In this document: one piece after another, positions 49,194 to 59,500 of the stretch
Numbering within the stretch: position 1 is the first letter of the stretch
How the letters are laid out: each line of letters begins with the position of its first letter
Assembly: GCA_965246785.1 (NCBI GenBank)
Contig: CBDFFM010000029.1
Location: 1 to 64,000 of the forward strand
Origin: UBA1952 sp965246785
GTDB lineage: Bacteria > Bacteroidota > Bacteroidia > Chitinophagales > Chitinophagaceae
DNA length: 64,000 nucleotides
Direction of reading: 5' to 3'
The notes under the pieces: generated by a model
The model's database searches: none
Seen by the model: the letters and a program-made list of their open reading frames with translations, nothing else
Told to the model about the DNA's origin: nothing
Translations under genes and position numbers: made by a program

Positions 49194-50222
49194 TCAAAAC
49201 CGCGGCCCCGCCACATTCCCCCCATCCGCCGGGTGGAAGAAGCCGGAGAACACCGCCGTCACCTCCAGCCCGCCGCGCATGGCGGTGGCAGCTTTGAGAG
49301 CGGAGTTATTGATGTCGTAAGAGATGCCGAGGCGCTGCCCTTTGTAGTCCACGCGCAGGGTGGGGATGATAGCATCGCCCACGCGGAGCTGCGCGCCGGC
49401 GGCAATGCCGAAGCCGCCGCGGCTGTCGTCGCTATTTGTAAGGCGCGCCCAGCGGAGCATGCCGCCGAGCATCAGCTCATGGTAAGGGCCTTGCAGCGCA
49501 TAATTAGCATGCGCTTCCACGCTCCAGGCCTCCAGCAGCCGCATGTTTACGGAGAGGGAGGCATTCCAGCGGGTAGAAAGATTGAGCGCCGACTGCTCGG
49601 AGAAGGTGGCGCGCGGCCGCGTAAGGTGCCACGCGCCAATGCCTACGAGGTAGGTCAGGCGCTCATCGGCCCCGGCGGTGCCGTTGAAGGAGAGGCCGGC
49701 GGCCAAATCCCAGTAGCTGAGCTTGGCCAGTGGAAGCTCTTCGCCTGCGCCGGCGCCGGGATTCTGATATTGATTGTCGAAGGTGAGTGCGCCAGGGTCG
49801 TAGGAGCGCTGTATCATGCCGGCGGCAAAGCCGGCGGAGAGGTAGGAGCGGCGCTCGTCGGATGCGGCGAGGTGCTTGTGGTAGTTGAGCGCGCCGTAGA
49901 AGGCGGTAGTGCTCAGCCCGGCACGGCCCGCCTTATCAGAATACCCGGCGAGGCCGGCGCTGACATAATCCTGCCCGTTGCGGCGTATGGCGAAGCGGCC
50001 CTCGGCATCGGCGGAGAAGGTCTGGTAGGCTTTGCCGAGGCTGCCCCACTGGCTGCGGTAAGCGGCCACGGCCCGGTATTCTCCGCTGCTTATGCCGGTG
50101 AGCGCAGGATTGCGCAGGATGCTTTGCTCCGCGTATTGGGAGAAGTGGATGTCTTGCGCTTTGCAAATGCAACATGCGGCATTCAGCATGCAAAAGAGGG
50201 GAAGGAAGATTTTCGTGTTCAT
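49194..50222 (-). CDS. PorP/SprF-family T9SS outer-membrane protein (B)
   Basis: 342 residues from MNTKIFLPLFCML. The mature start 'QDIHFSQYAEQSILRNPALT' and 'YRAVAAYRSQWGSLGKAYQT' are PorP/SprF hallmarks, followed by barrel strands ('LSAGFAAGMIQRSYDPGA', 'RLGISYDINNSALKAA'). It should partner the giant type B protein encoded 47 bp upstream. The signal-peptide region (CMLNAACCICKAQ) is encoded by loose 7-bp-spaced words (GCATGCT, GAATGCC, GCATGTT, GCATTTG), like the clearer repeat in the PorP gene at 43716. Confidence 0.9.
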   Translation of the reverse strand: MNTKIFLPLFCMLNAACCICKAQDIHFSQYAEQSILRNPALTGISSGEYRAVAAYRSQWGSLGKAYQTFSADAEGRFAIRRNGQDYVSAGLAGYSDKAGRAGLSTTAFYGALNYHKHLAASDERRSYLSAGFAAGMIQRSYDPGALTFDNQYQNPGAGAGEELPLAKLSYWDLAAGLSFNGTAGADERLTYLVGIGAWHLTRPRATFSEQSALNLSTRWNASLSVNMRLLEAWSVEAHANYALQGPYHELMLGGMLRWARLTNSDDSRGGFGIAAGAQLRVGDAIIPTLRVDYKGQRLGISYDINNSALKAATAMRGGLEVTAVFSGFFHPADGGNVAGPRF

Positions 50223-50230
50223 AGGCAGGC

Positions 50231-50266
50231 AAAAACTCAACACTCAAAACTTAAAAACTCAACACT
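50231..50266. repeat. Direct repeat in the PKD(B)-porP(B) spacer
   Basis: AAAAACTCAACACT occurs at 50231-50244 and 50253-50266 (22 bp apart), with CTCAAAACTT between. It fills nearly the whole 47-bp spacer before the PorP (B) start. Confidence 0.8.
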
Positions 50267-50269
50267 TCA

Positions 50270-53200
50270 TTACCGCAGCAGCATCACATCCCCTTGCCAT
50301 TGAAGCGGCTCGCCGGTATCGCAGAGGGCATCTATGGTATAGACATAGACGTCAGGCGGAAGGAGGGTGCCACCCTTGCGGCCGTCCCAGCCGTTGCTTT
50401 TATCATCCACTGCAATGTTGCTGCGGTCAAAGACCACCTCGCCCCAGCGGTTGTAGATGCGGAAGCGGTTGATGTTGGAAAGGCCGCGGCCGCGCGGGTA
50501 GAAGACGTCATTGACGCCATTGCCGTCGGGTGTAAAGGTGTTGGGCAGATACACCTGCTTATTGTCGCAGGTTACGATGATGCGGAGGGTGTCTGAATCA
50601 TAGCAGCCAAACTCCGTGGTGGCGGTAACGGTGTAGGTCGTACTGGCTTTCGGGTGCGCATCGGTAGCAGGAGAAGTAGGCGTGAAGAGACCGTCGGACG
50701 GCGACCAGAGCCACTTGGTGATGATGCCGGTGGCGGTGGCTTCCAGCCTTACAGGCGTGCCGGCGATGATGCTTTGGCCCGATGCGGCTTTTACGGTTGG
50801 CGTTGGGTGCACGATGATATTCACCATATCGGTATCCGCAGCACAGCCTGCCACTTTGGAGATGAGGACGTACTGCTGCGAGGTGCCGGGGTAAGCGGGT
50901 GTGCTGGAAGTGTCCTTATTCAGCAGGCCGGTAGCGGGGCTCCAGTGGTAAGACGTGTAACCGGGCGTAGCCGTCAGCGTCAGCGTATCGCCGGAGCAGA
51001 TTTCGGCGCTCGCCGGCTTCACGTCTGTGACGGTTTTGTAGCGCAGGCGCACTACAAGCGTATCGGTGCTCGTGCAGCCATGCGCATCCATGCCTGTCAC
51101 CACATAGGTTGTGGGCACGGTGGGTGAGGCATAGGGCGTATTGCAATTCGCGCAGCTCAGCGAAGCCGCAGGACTCCAGACATAAGACACGCCGCCCCGC
51201 GCCCGCAGGATAGCGGAGTCCGTGATGCAGATGGTGGTATCATCTGCCGCAATGATTTTAGGCAGCGGGTAGAAAATGACGTTGCTGCGGAAGGTATCCT
51301 TACAGCCGCCGGTGGTGCTGCTGTAAAGCACAACCGGATAAGTGCCGGGCAACGAATAGGTTTTGGAGGGGGCGGCAAGGTTGCTCGTAGTGCCGTCGTG
51401 GAAGGCCCAGCGCGGCGGGTTAAGCGGCGTGTAAGCGCCGCGTGAGGTATCCTGAAATTGAATGGTACCCTTATCGCAGGCCGGAAATGGCGAGAAGGTA
51501 AAGCCGGCAAATACGCCATCCACCTTAATGGTATCAATGCCTACGGACACCGCCGAGCAGCCGAGGTTGTCGGTCATGGTGATGGACGGCAGGTGCGGGC
51601 CGGGCTGCGTGTAGGTATGGGTCATTACAGTAGCGGTTGTTGCCGCAGTGGTACCGTCGCCGAAGTTGTAGATGAAGCCCGGCACGCCGTCCACATTGTT
51701 CGCGCGGAAGTTGACGGTGAAGGGTGCGCAGCCGAAGAGCGGCGGCCCGTAGCTCAGTACCGCGCCCGGATAGCCGAGCACGCGTGCATGGCCATACGCT
51801 GTGTCGGGGCAGCCCAGCGCATTGCGCGCAATAAGCCGGATGGGATAGTAGCCCGGCGAGGTGTAGGTAACAGAAGGATTGGTAAGCGTGGAGCCTGTGC
51901 CATTGCCAAAACTCCAGGCATAGCTCGCGGCGCCGGTTGAGGTGCTGGTGAAGTTGACGAACATCGGCGGGCACACGTTCAGCGTATCGTCCATCGTAAA
52001 GGAAGCGTGCGGGCTTACCGTTACGTTTACGGCGGAAGCCTTGTACATCGTGTCTTTGCAGCCCGCATAATCGGTTACGATGAGGCGTATGCTGTAAGTA
52101 CCGGGCGTTACATACACATGGCTGGGGGATGGCATAGTGGAGGTGGTGCCGTCGCCAAAGTCCCATTTGTGGGTGATACCTGTGCCGGTAGAGGAAGAGA
52201 AGAACTGAAAGGGCGAGCCTACACAGGCATTGCTGATCGTGCTGCTGAAGATGGCCGTTGGCCGCGTAATGGTAATGTAATTGGGCGCTCCAAAAGAATC
52301 TACACAGCCAATGTTGTCCCTTACGATAAGCTTAATGGCATAGCCGCCCACATTGGGATAGAAGTGCGTAACAGAAGGGCCGAGCGGCCCGTTGATGGTC
52401 GCATTCGTGCCATCACCATAGTCCCAGATGTATTGGATGGGATACGTGGAAGGCACATAATTGGTCGTGTCGGTAAGCACAATGGTTGCCGGCGCGCATC
52501 CGGTGGTGGGAGTGGCCTTAAAATGCACAATGGGGCCGCCTACGGTAATGAAGTTGTTGTTGGTTCGGGTAGCCGGACAATCATTCAGGTCTTTGACAAG
52601 TACTGTTATGTTATACCGGCCTCTTGCCCTCGCCTCATATACGCCATTAGCCATAGTCAACGGGTCATTGAACAGTCCTGGCATAGGTGTGTATGACCAT
52701 GCAACCGATTGCAGCGTAGAAGCCAGCGGCGCGGCACTACCGCTAATCACCGGTGAAAGGAAGACCGTATCGCCCACGCAGACATTGCTGTCTAAGGCCG
52801 ACATATTGGTGCTGTAGTTGTTGATGATGACCGTGTGTGGCAGACTGTCCTTGCAGCCTGTCAGGGAATTGTAGGTAATCTGGCTTACCGTATAGACGCC
52901 CGGCACCACCGAATACTGATGCACCGGATTGGTCTGCGTGCTCGTGGTGCCGTCGCCGAAGCGCCACAGCATAGAGGTAGCGCCTGCGGAGCTGTCCGTA
53001 AACTGCACCTCGCCCAGCTTGTTGCAGTTCACCTTAAAGACGAATTTGGAGCCGGGCAGGCCTACATGGATGTAGTTCTGCTTTTTTACCGTATCAAAGC
53101 AGCCGTTCTGGTCGGTCACGAGCGTTACGGTATAGATGCCGGGAACGGTGTAGGTGTAGTATGGATTGGCCGGCCCGAAGGAATTGCCGCCATCCCCAAA

Positions 53201-54910
53201 ATCGTAGTTCCAGTTAGTGATAGACCCGAAAGGGCTGACAGAAGAATCCAGAAACTGAATCTGCGTCCGGTTGCAGGGATTGGGCGTGAGCGTATAAAAA
53301 TTGGGCGTTGCATGGCTGCCCGTGCGCACCTTAAAAGTGTCGTGGAAAACGCAGCCATTAGCAGTAGTCGTAGCTACGGTTGCATAGTAGGTACCGGTAT
53401 TGCTGTAGGTAAAAGAAGGCGTTGCCGAAGTACTCGTAGCGCTGCCGGTGCCGAAATTCCAGCTCCACGATACCCTGGGGCTGGGGTATGGCATAGAGCC
53501 GAGTGGCGTAGTAACAAACAGGCTGTCTTTGAACGCGATAGTTACCGGCGCGCAGCCGCTCGGCGGCTGCGCGCTGATGTAGAATACCGTATTGTAAACA
53601 TCAAAGCTTTGCTGCGCCGTGGAGGTACAGCCCGCAGCGTTGGTTACGGTCAGCTTCACCGTATATGTCTGACCTCCTAAGGCGTAGGTGTGCAGCGGCG
53701 ACGTGACGGTGCTGAACGGGCTGCCATCTCCAAAATCCCAGAGCGAAGACACAAAGGAGCCGGACGAGGTATTGGTAAAAGAAATGAGCGAAGGGGCAGG
53801 GCAAGCCGGCGACGGACTATAGGTAAATGCAGCCGAGGGCTTTGGCGAAATGGTGATGGTGTGCTTATCCGTATCGCTGCATCCGCCAACAGTGGCTATG
53901 AAGCGGATGGTGTACGTGCCGGCGGTCAGGTATGTGTGTCCTGCCGCAGGGCCAGTAGCCGTATAGCCATCGCCAAAATCCCAGCTCAGCGCAGCGCCGC
54001 CGGTTGTGGGTGCAACGGCCTGCGTGTTCACTGCGGCCCCTACGCACGCGCTCGCGGGTACGCTCGCCGCTGCACTTACCGTGTGCACATTGATGTAATT
54101 GTTCAGTTTCAGCGAGTCGGTGCAGCCCTTGCTGTCCGTTACTACTGCCTTCACGGTGTACTTGCCGGCGCTGGCATAGCTGTGGCTCACCGGCGGCGTT
54201 GCGGATGATAAGCCGCTGCCATCGCCGAAGTCCCATACATAGCTGAAAGGGCTGCTGCCCGATGTGGTGCTGATGAATGTGGTGCTGCCGCCAAGGGAGC
54301 ATACCGCCGTATCCGTAGCATAAAAGCCTACCGATGGCGGCGAATACACCGTTACGTAATTCACCTGAGTATCAGTTGTGGGGCAGCCGGAGCTGTTAGT
54401 GGCCGTAAGCTTCACCGTGTAGGTGCCGCCATTCGCATAATTGTAAGTTGGGTTGGCGCTGCTTGCCGTACCGCCATCCCCAAAATCCCAGTGATAGGTG
54501 CCGCTGCCCGGCGCATTCCACGTAATGCTGGAAGTAAAGCTGATGGGCACCTTCGCGCAGGCCGCCAGCGGCGATGCAGTAAACGATACTGAAGGCGGCG
54601 TCTTGACGGTGATGTAGCCGGTCTTAGTGTAAGGAGCGCTGCTCGTAGTGCCATTACTCACTGTCAGCGTTACGCTGTAGGTACCGGGCGTGAGGTAAGA
54701 AATGATGGGATTCTTGACAAAAGCCGTGGACGGCGTACCCCCGCTAAAGCTCCAGCTCCAGGTAATGGCGCCGCCGGTAGAGAGGTCAGTAAAGCTCACC
54801 ACCATTGGCGGGCAGCCCGTAACGGGCGTCGCCGAAAAGTTGGCCGTAGGCTGCGCCGCCGCTACCCCGCCCATCCCCAGCAGTAAGATTATGAGTAGCG
54901 CTCTTATCAT
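50270..54910 (-). CDS. Giant PKD-repeat surface protein with T9SS type B signal (B)
   Basis: 1546 residues. Signal peptide (MIRALLIILLLGMGGVAAAQ), then some 13-14 PKD domains, each near 85-95 residues, recognised by 'WDFGDG'-type cores (WDFGDGGTAS, WDFGDGSGLS, WDFGDGYTAT, WRFGDGTTST, WDYGDGTNAT, WSFGNGTGST) and 'xxPGxYxVxL' ends. Three further Ig-like domains with 'YVWSPAASLSC', 'YHWSPATGLLN' and 'KWLWSPSDGLF' precede the type B sorting domain ('PNTFTPDGNGVNDVFYPRGR', 'RIYNRWGEVVFDRSN', 'LPPDVYVYTIDA'). It is likely a long adhesin of the SprB kind, secreted by T9SS and held by its PorP partner just downstream. Confidence 0.93.
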   Translation of the reverse strand: MIRALLIILLLGMGGVAAAQPTANFSATPVTGCPPMVVSFTDLSTGGAITWSWSFSGGTPSTAFVKNPIISYLTPGTYSVTLTVSNGTTSSAPYTKTGYITVKTPPSVSFTASPLAACAKVPISFTSSITWNAPGSGTYHWDFGDGGTASSANPTYNYANGGTYTVKLTATNSSGCPTTDTQVNYVTVYSPPSVGFYATDTAVCSLGGSTTFISTTSGSSPFSYVWDFGDGSGLSSATPPVSHSYASAGKYTVKAVVTDSKGCTDSLKLNNYINVHTVSAAASVPASACVGAAVNTQAVAPTTGGAALSWDFGDGYTATGPAAGHTYLTAGTYTIRFIATVGGCSDTDKHTITISPKPSAAFTYSPSPACPAPSLISFTNTSSGSFVSSLWDFGDGSPFSTVTSPLHTYALGGQTYTVKLTVTNAAGCTSTAQQSFDVYNTVFYISAQPPSGCAPVTIAFKDSLFVTTPLGSMPYPSPRVSWSWNFGTGSATSTSATPSFTYSNTGTYYATVATTTANGCVFHDTFKVRTGSHATPNFYTLTPNPCNRTQIQFLDSSVSPFGSITNWNYDFGDGGNSFGPANPYYTYTVPGIYTVTLVTDQNGCFDTVKKQNYIHVGLPGSKFVFKVNCNKLGEVQFTDSSAGATSMLWRFGDGTTSTQTNPVHQYSVVPGVYTVSQITYNSLTGCKDSLPHTVIINNYSTNMSALDSNVCVGDTVFLSPVISGSAAPLASTLQSVAWSYTPMPGLFNDPLTMANGVYEARARGRYNITVLVKDLNDCPATRTNNNFITVGGPIVHFKATPTTGCAPATIVLTDTTNYVPSTYPIQYIWDYGDGTNATINGPLGPSVTHFYPNVGGYAIKLIVRDNIGCVDSFGAPNYITITRPTAIFSSTISNACVGSPFQFFSSSTGTGITHKWDFGDGTTSTMPSPSHVYVTPGTYSIRLIVTDYAGCKDTMYKASAVNVTVSPHASFTMDDTLNVCPPMFVNFTSTSTGAASYAWSFGNGTGSTLTNPSVTYTSPGYYPIRLIARNALGCPDTAYGHARVLGYPGAVLSYGPPLFGCAPFTVNFRANNVDGVPGFIYNFGDGTTAATTATVMTHTYTQPGPHLPSITMTDNLGCSAVSVGIDTIKVDGVFAGFTFSPFPACDKGTIQFQDTSRGAYTPLNPPRWAFHDGTTSNLAAPSKTYSLPGTYPVVLYSSTTGGCKDTFRSNVIFYPLPKIIAADDTTICITDSAILRARGGVSYVWSPAASLSCANCNTPYASPTVPTTYVVTGMDAHGCTSTDTLVVRLRYKTVTDVKPASAEICSGDTLTLTATPGYTSYHWSPATGLLNKDTSSTPAYPGTSQQYVLISKVAGCAADTDMVNIIVHPTPTVKAASGQSIIAGTPVRLEATATGIITKWLWSPSDGLFTPTSPATDAHPKASTTYTVTATTEFGCYDSDTLRIIVTCDNKQVYLPNTFTPDGNGVNDVFYPRGRGLSNINRFRIYNRWGEVVFDRSNIAVDDKSNGWDGRKGGTLLPPDVYVYTIDALCDTGEPLQWQGDVMLLR

Positions 54911-54957
54911 GTTTAGACCCTCAGATTATCCCTCCGAACCCTTGTTTTTTCCTGCTC

Positions 54958-55998
54958 TTACCAAGGCTTCGGGCAGATCGTCCGCGCCTTCTCAAACTTC
55001 TCCCCTGCAAACAGCCCGTGCTGCACCACCGTCAGCTCCAGCCCGCCCGCGCCGCCGGATGCCGGCCGCAGCTTGCTTACCGTAAAGTCATACGAAGCCG
55101 TCACCGAAAAGCCCTTGTAATCCACCTTCAGCGTTGGCGCCGCCGCATCGCCCGCGCGGTAGAAGAGGCCCCCGTAGATAGACAGCGGCGGGTCGGCTTC
55201 ATTGCCGCTCACCCGCTTCCAGCCCAGCAGCCCGCCTATTATGGCCTCATTGTACGTGCCCTGCCGCGCATAATTCAGGTGCGCCTGCACGCCGTACTGG
55301 TCGGTCAGGCGGTAGGAGCCGCCCGCCGCCACATTCCACTTCATATCCAGCGCGATTAGGTTGTTGTCGCTCAGAAAGGAGCGCTTCGGGCGCGTAAAAT
55401 GGTAGCCGCTCACGCCCGCATAGTAGGTTACATGATTGTCCTCCGCGCCGCTGTTCACCGCCAGGCCCGCGCCCATGTCCCAGTTAGAGATGCGGTTGTT
55501 CGCCAGATTCTCATAGTTCGGGTTATTCGGGTCAAAGCCGCCCATGCTGTTGTACTGCGTATTAAACGTCGCCTTCGCCGGATCAAAGGAGCGCTGCAGG
55601 TAGCCCGCCGTAAAGCCCGCCGTCAGAAATGTCCGCGAGCCACTGCCCATATACTTCGTAAACGACAGCGCCGGGTAGATGCCCGCCGTCTGCAGGTCAA
55701 TAGACCCCGCCCGGTCGTAATAGCCCAGCATCCCGATGGTGAAATAATCACCACTCTGCCCCTTCAGCGGCAGCCGTGCCTCCCCGCTCACCACCCCCGT
55801 GATGTAAGGCCGTGAGATGGAGCTCCACTGCGAGCGGTAGGCTCCCGCCACCTTATAATCATCGCCAAAGGTGCCCATCAGCGCGGGATTGCGCAGCACC
55901 GAGGTCTCGTAAAATTGGGAAAAATGCACATCCTGTGCCCGCGCCGCAGCGCCGCACATCAGGAGGGCCATTGTAAGAGAGGTAAAAAATGGCTTCAT
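54958..55998 (-). CDS. PorP/SprF-family T9SS outer-membrane protein (A)
   Basis: 346 residues. Signal peptide ending AAARAQ, then 'DVHFSQFYETSVLRNPALMG' and 'YKVAGAYRSQWSSISRPYIT', both PorP/SprF hallmarks; barrel strands follow and 'VTASYDFTVSKLRPASGG' is typical of the end. Unlike the other two copies its signal-peptide code has no 7-bp repeats. It stands 47 bp upstream of PKD giant B and about 600 bp downstream of PKD giant A; the repeat element at 56042-56530 separates it from giant A, its probable partner. Confidence 0.92.
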   Translation of the reverse strand: MKPFFTSLTMALLMCGAAARAQDVHFSQFYETSVLRNPALMGTFGDDYKVAGAYRSQWSSISRPYITGVVSGEARLPLKGQSGDYFTIGMLGYYDRAGSIDLQTAGIYPALSFTKYMGSGSRTFLTAGFTAGYLQRSFDPAKATFNTQYNSMGGFDPNNPNYENLANNRISNWDMGAGLAVNSGAEDNHVTYYAGVSGYHFTRPKRSFLSDNNLIALDMKWNVAAGGSYRLTDQYGVQAHLNYARQGTYNEAIIGGLLGWKRVSGNEADPPLSIYGGLFYRAGDAAAPTLKVDYKGFSVTASYDFTVSKLRPASGGAGGLELTVVQHGLFAGEKFEKARTICPKPW

Positions 55999-56041
55999 GC
56001 TACACGCTCTTTGATTAAAGACAGTTGAATAAAATTTTTTG

Positions 56042-56530
56042 TTAGTCGGCTTTCGGTTCGCTATTGAGCGTTCCTTGCGACGCTCCGTTCATCGTTCGTC
56101 AGTCTGCCGGGCTTTTCACTAAGCATACCCGGATTGCGACTACCACGCAGTGGGCCTGCCTGCGTTTCCGCTCTCGAAGCGCATGTTTTTCGTCACGAAG
56201 CACAAGTTTTTCGCCGCCATGCGCACGTTTCTTGCCGCGAAGCGCATGTTTTTCGCCGAAAAACGTGCGCTTCGTGCCGCCATGCACGCGCTTCGCGGCA
56301 AAAAACACGTGCTTTTCCGTGCCATGCGTGCGCATCTGGGCCAAAAACTTGCGCTTCCCGCCGCCATGCACGCGCATATTGTCCGTATGCGCACGCTTCC
56401 GCCGCCTCGCTGGGCGCTTCGGCTACGCTTCCGCCGTTGTTGGTCTTATGACCAACAACGAACCCGGATGCTTCTGCCCGTAGGGTGTTGGTCATAAGAC
56501 CAACAACGGCTAAAACCGAAAGCCGGCTAA
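56042..56530. repeat. 21-bp repeat array 2 in a 489-bp inverted-repeat-bounded element
   Basis: The outer 17-bp inverted repeats are TTAGTCGGCTTTCGGTT (56042-56058) and AACCGAAAGCCGGCTAA (56514-56530), one mismatch. Bases 56042-56126 match the flank of array 1. Eleven gap-free 21-bp units run from 56176 to 56406, for example CATGCGCACGTTTCTTGCCGC and GAAGCGCATGTTTTTCGCCGA; from the fifth on, units beginning AAAA and CATG alternate (42-bp super-repeat). A 24-bp inverted repeat, each arm itself a hairpin with GTTGGTC/GACCAAC, lies at 56434-56457 and 56486-56509. All six frames are nearly open because 21 is divisible by three; no product is credible. Confidence 0.85.
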
Positions 56531-56550
56531 ATAAAAGAACTTCTTTTAAG

Positions 56551-56594
56551 GTTGGAGTGTTGGAATGTTACCCAAACGCTCCAACACTCAAACA
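56551..56594. repeat. Complementary 8-bp repeats at the 3' end of PKD(A)
   Basis: GTTGGAGT and GTTGGAAT (56551-56566) face CTCCAACA and CTCAAACA (56579-56594). GTTGGAG and CTCCAAC can form a stem right after the stop codon of the minus-strand giant gene, possibly a weak terminator or processing site. Confidence 0.65.
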
Positions 56595-59500
56595 CTACCG
56601 CATCAACGTAATATCTCCCTTCCACTGGATCAGCTCCCCGCCATCTTCGCATCGGCTGTCCATCACATATACATACACATCCGGCGGCAGCGCGTGGCCC
56701 TTGAAGGTGCCGTCCCAGCCGAGCGTGGCGTCATTCAGCGGGAAGTTTGTGCGCTCAAACACCAGCTCGCCCCAGCGGTTGAAGATGCGCATGGCCCTCA
56801 TGCCGCTGATGCCCTTGCCGCGCGGATAGAAGACGTCATTATAGCCGTCGCCGTTGGGCGTAAAGGTGTTGGGGATGAAGACGGAGTCGCCGTTGCAGCG
56901 CACGCGTATCAATACCTCGGCAGAGTCGGCGCAGCCCCACTCCGTGTAGCCCACGGCAAAGTACCTGGTGGTGATGTAAGGCTTGGCCACCGGCCGGAAG
57001 CAATTCAGGCAGGAAAGGGATGAGTCGGGCCGCCACCGGATGCTGTCAATGCCGGAGGTGCCTGGCTGAAGGATGATGGAGGTTCCGTAATTAATCACCG
57101 CATCCGGCCCCGCGGTAAAGAATACCGGCGTCGGGTGGACGGCCACAATCACGGTATCATAGCGCTCTAAGCAGGTGCCTTCCTGCGCCTTCACCACATA
57201 AGCGGTGGTGGTGATGGGCGTAGCCAGCGGCGCGGCAATGTTGGGCGAGTCGAGGAAGCGCACCGGCTGCCAGCTATAGGAGGTGGCCCCGGCGGCATAA
57301 AGCCGGAAGCTCTCGCCGATGCAGATGTCGCCGCCCTTGCTTACGGAAGAGGTGGTCTGGATCTGAATGCGGGCGGTAATGCTGTCGCGGTTGTGGCATC
57401 CATTGGCGTCTGTACCGATGACGAAATACTCCGTAGGCGCAGCGGTAAAGACGAGGGCCGTATCGCAGGTAGCGCACACCACCGGTGCTGTGGGCGACGA
57501 CCATATATAGCTCAGGCCTCCGCGTCCTACGAGGCGGATGGTATCGCCGGGGCAGATGCCCGTATCCGCAGGCCCGGCATCTATAATGGGCAGCGGATTG
57601 ATGAAGACGTTCTTGGTAAGCGTATCGGCGCAGCCCCAGGCATTGGCGGCTATGATGGTAACGGCATAAGCCCCTGCGGTGCCGAAGATGTGGCGCGTAA
57701 CGGGGCCGGTAGCAGTATCGGCAGCGGGGAAGAACCACCGCCAGTAATTGGGCTGGCTGAAAACCGCGCTTGAGGAGCTGGTGAGGATAAAAGGCGAGTC
57801 CACGCACGGCACCGTGGCGCTGAAGGCGGCGCTCACCTTATCCACCCGCACGGGTGTGGTGGTAGCCGAGGCAATCTTGCAGGTAGGCGTGCCGTCGGAG
57901 AAGATGACGGAAGGATAATAGGTCTTCGGCACCGTGTAGATGTGCGTGATGACGGGCGAGTTGGAGGTATCGCCGCTGCCGTCGTTGAAGTCCCAGGAAA
58001 TCTTGGGCACGTTGGTAATGGAGGAGGAGAAGGTAACGGCCCTGCCCACGCATACATCCGTAGGCGAGATGGTAAAGGCCCCTGCATAGCCGAGCACATA
58101 AGCCTGGCGCATGGCGGTATCGGTGCAGCCGGTCGCATCCACGGCAGTGAGCACAATATTGTAGATGCCGGGATTGGCAAAGGTGTGGGTAGCCGTATCT
58201 CGGGTGATGATAGGCGAGCTGGCCTCAAAGAACCATTTATTGTAAACGGCCCCCGTAGAGGTGCTGGTGAACAGAATCGTAAGCGCCCTGCCGCAGGGGG
58301 ATATCGTTTTATCCATCGTGAAGCTCGCCTTCGGCGAATTGATGGTGACGAAATTGGACAGGAGCGCAGTGTCGCTGCAACCCGTTGCGTCAAAGACGAT
58401 AAGGCGGATGCTATAAGTGCCGGCTTTGGTGTAAGCCTTTCGGGGCTGCACGGCAGTGCTCGTGGTGCCATCGCCGAATGTCCACAGGTAAGTAAGCAGC
58501 GTAGCGCCCACAGATGAGTTGATGATGGGCAGCGTATCGCGCGCGCAGAAGACGGCAGGCGTCTTAGCTATGTTGAAAAGCGCCACGGGCTTGCGCGCCT
58601 GTATATAGCTTAGGCGGGTAAGTGTGTCATAGCAGCCAAGACTGTCGGTTACCTTCAGGTAGGGGCTATAGACGCCGGTCTGGTAGGTATGCGTCGGGTT
58701 GACTACATTGCCGGGAGGCGTGCTGCCATCGCCAAAGTCCCATACGCGCGTCGTGATCTTTACGCCGGGGGTAATGACCGTGCTGTCGCGCAGCGTAACA
58801 AAGAAGGGCGTGCAGCCGATGGGCGCCGGGAACGCGCCGAACTTAGCCACCGGGTGCGAAACGAGCACGATGTTAGGTGCGGTAAGCGTGTCTAAACAGC
58901 TATTGTTGTTGCCGCTCTTAGTCACGAGCGTAACGGTATGGAAGCCCGCCGTAGGGAAGGTATAGGCGATACTAAAATCCGCCGTATAGGGCGTTTGCGT
59001 AGCCGGATTGTTGTCAAAAATCCAGGAGTAAGAGGCGGCGGCGAGGCTATTGACAGCCCCGGTAAAGACCAACTCATCGCCGAGGCAAATGGCGGAGTCG
59101 TCCGCCGAAAAGGTGATTTTGGCCTTATAAGGCGCTACGGGCCTTACGATGGTGTCGTGGCAGCCGTAGGCGCTGTTGTACACCATGAGCTTCACCTGAT
59201 AAATGCCCGTAGAGGCATAACTGTGCGTAGGCGGGTTTTGCGCGAAGCTGTGCGGCGATCCGTCGCCAAAATCCCATTCCCAGGAAGTGGCCTGCACGCT
59301 CGCGTCGCTGAAGTCCACCTTATACACAAAAGGAGCGGTCTTGGGCGGGCATTGGATGGTGTAGAGAAAATTGGCGCTCGCCGGGCGCACATACACAAGG
59401 GCCGTCTTGCTTACAATCGAATCGCAGCCGTTGTGATTGGTGCTAAGCGCAATGGTGTACGGCCCCGACACCCTATACGCCCGTGTAACAGTGGGCTTGA

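Noticed and set aside
56064..56497. Up to six overlapping open frames over array 2.
   Set aside because: Same reason: the 21-bp period keeps all frames open. Products are Cys/Arg/Pro/Phe-rich and unlike real proteins.
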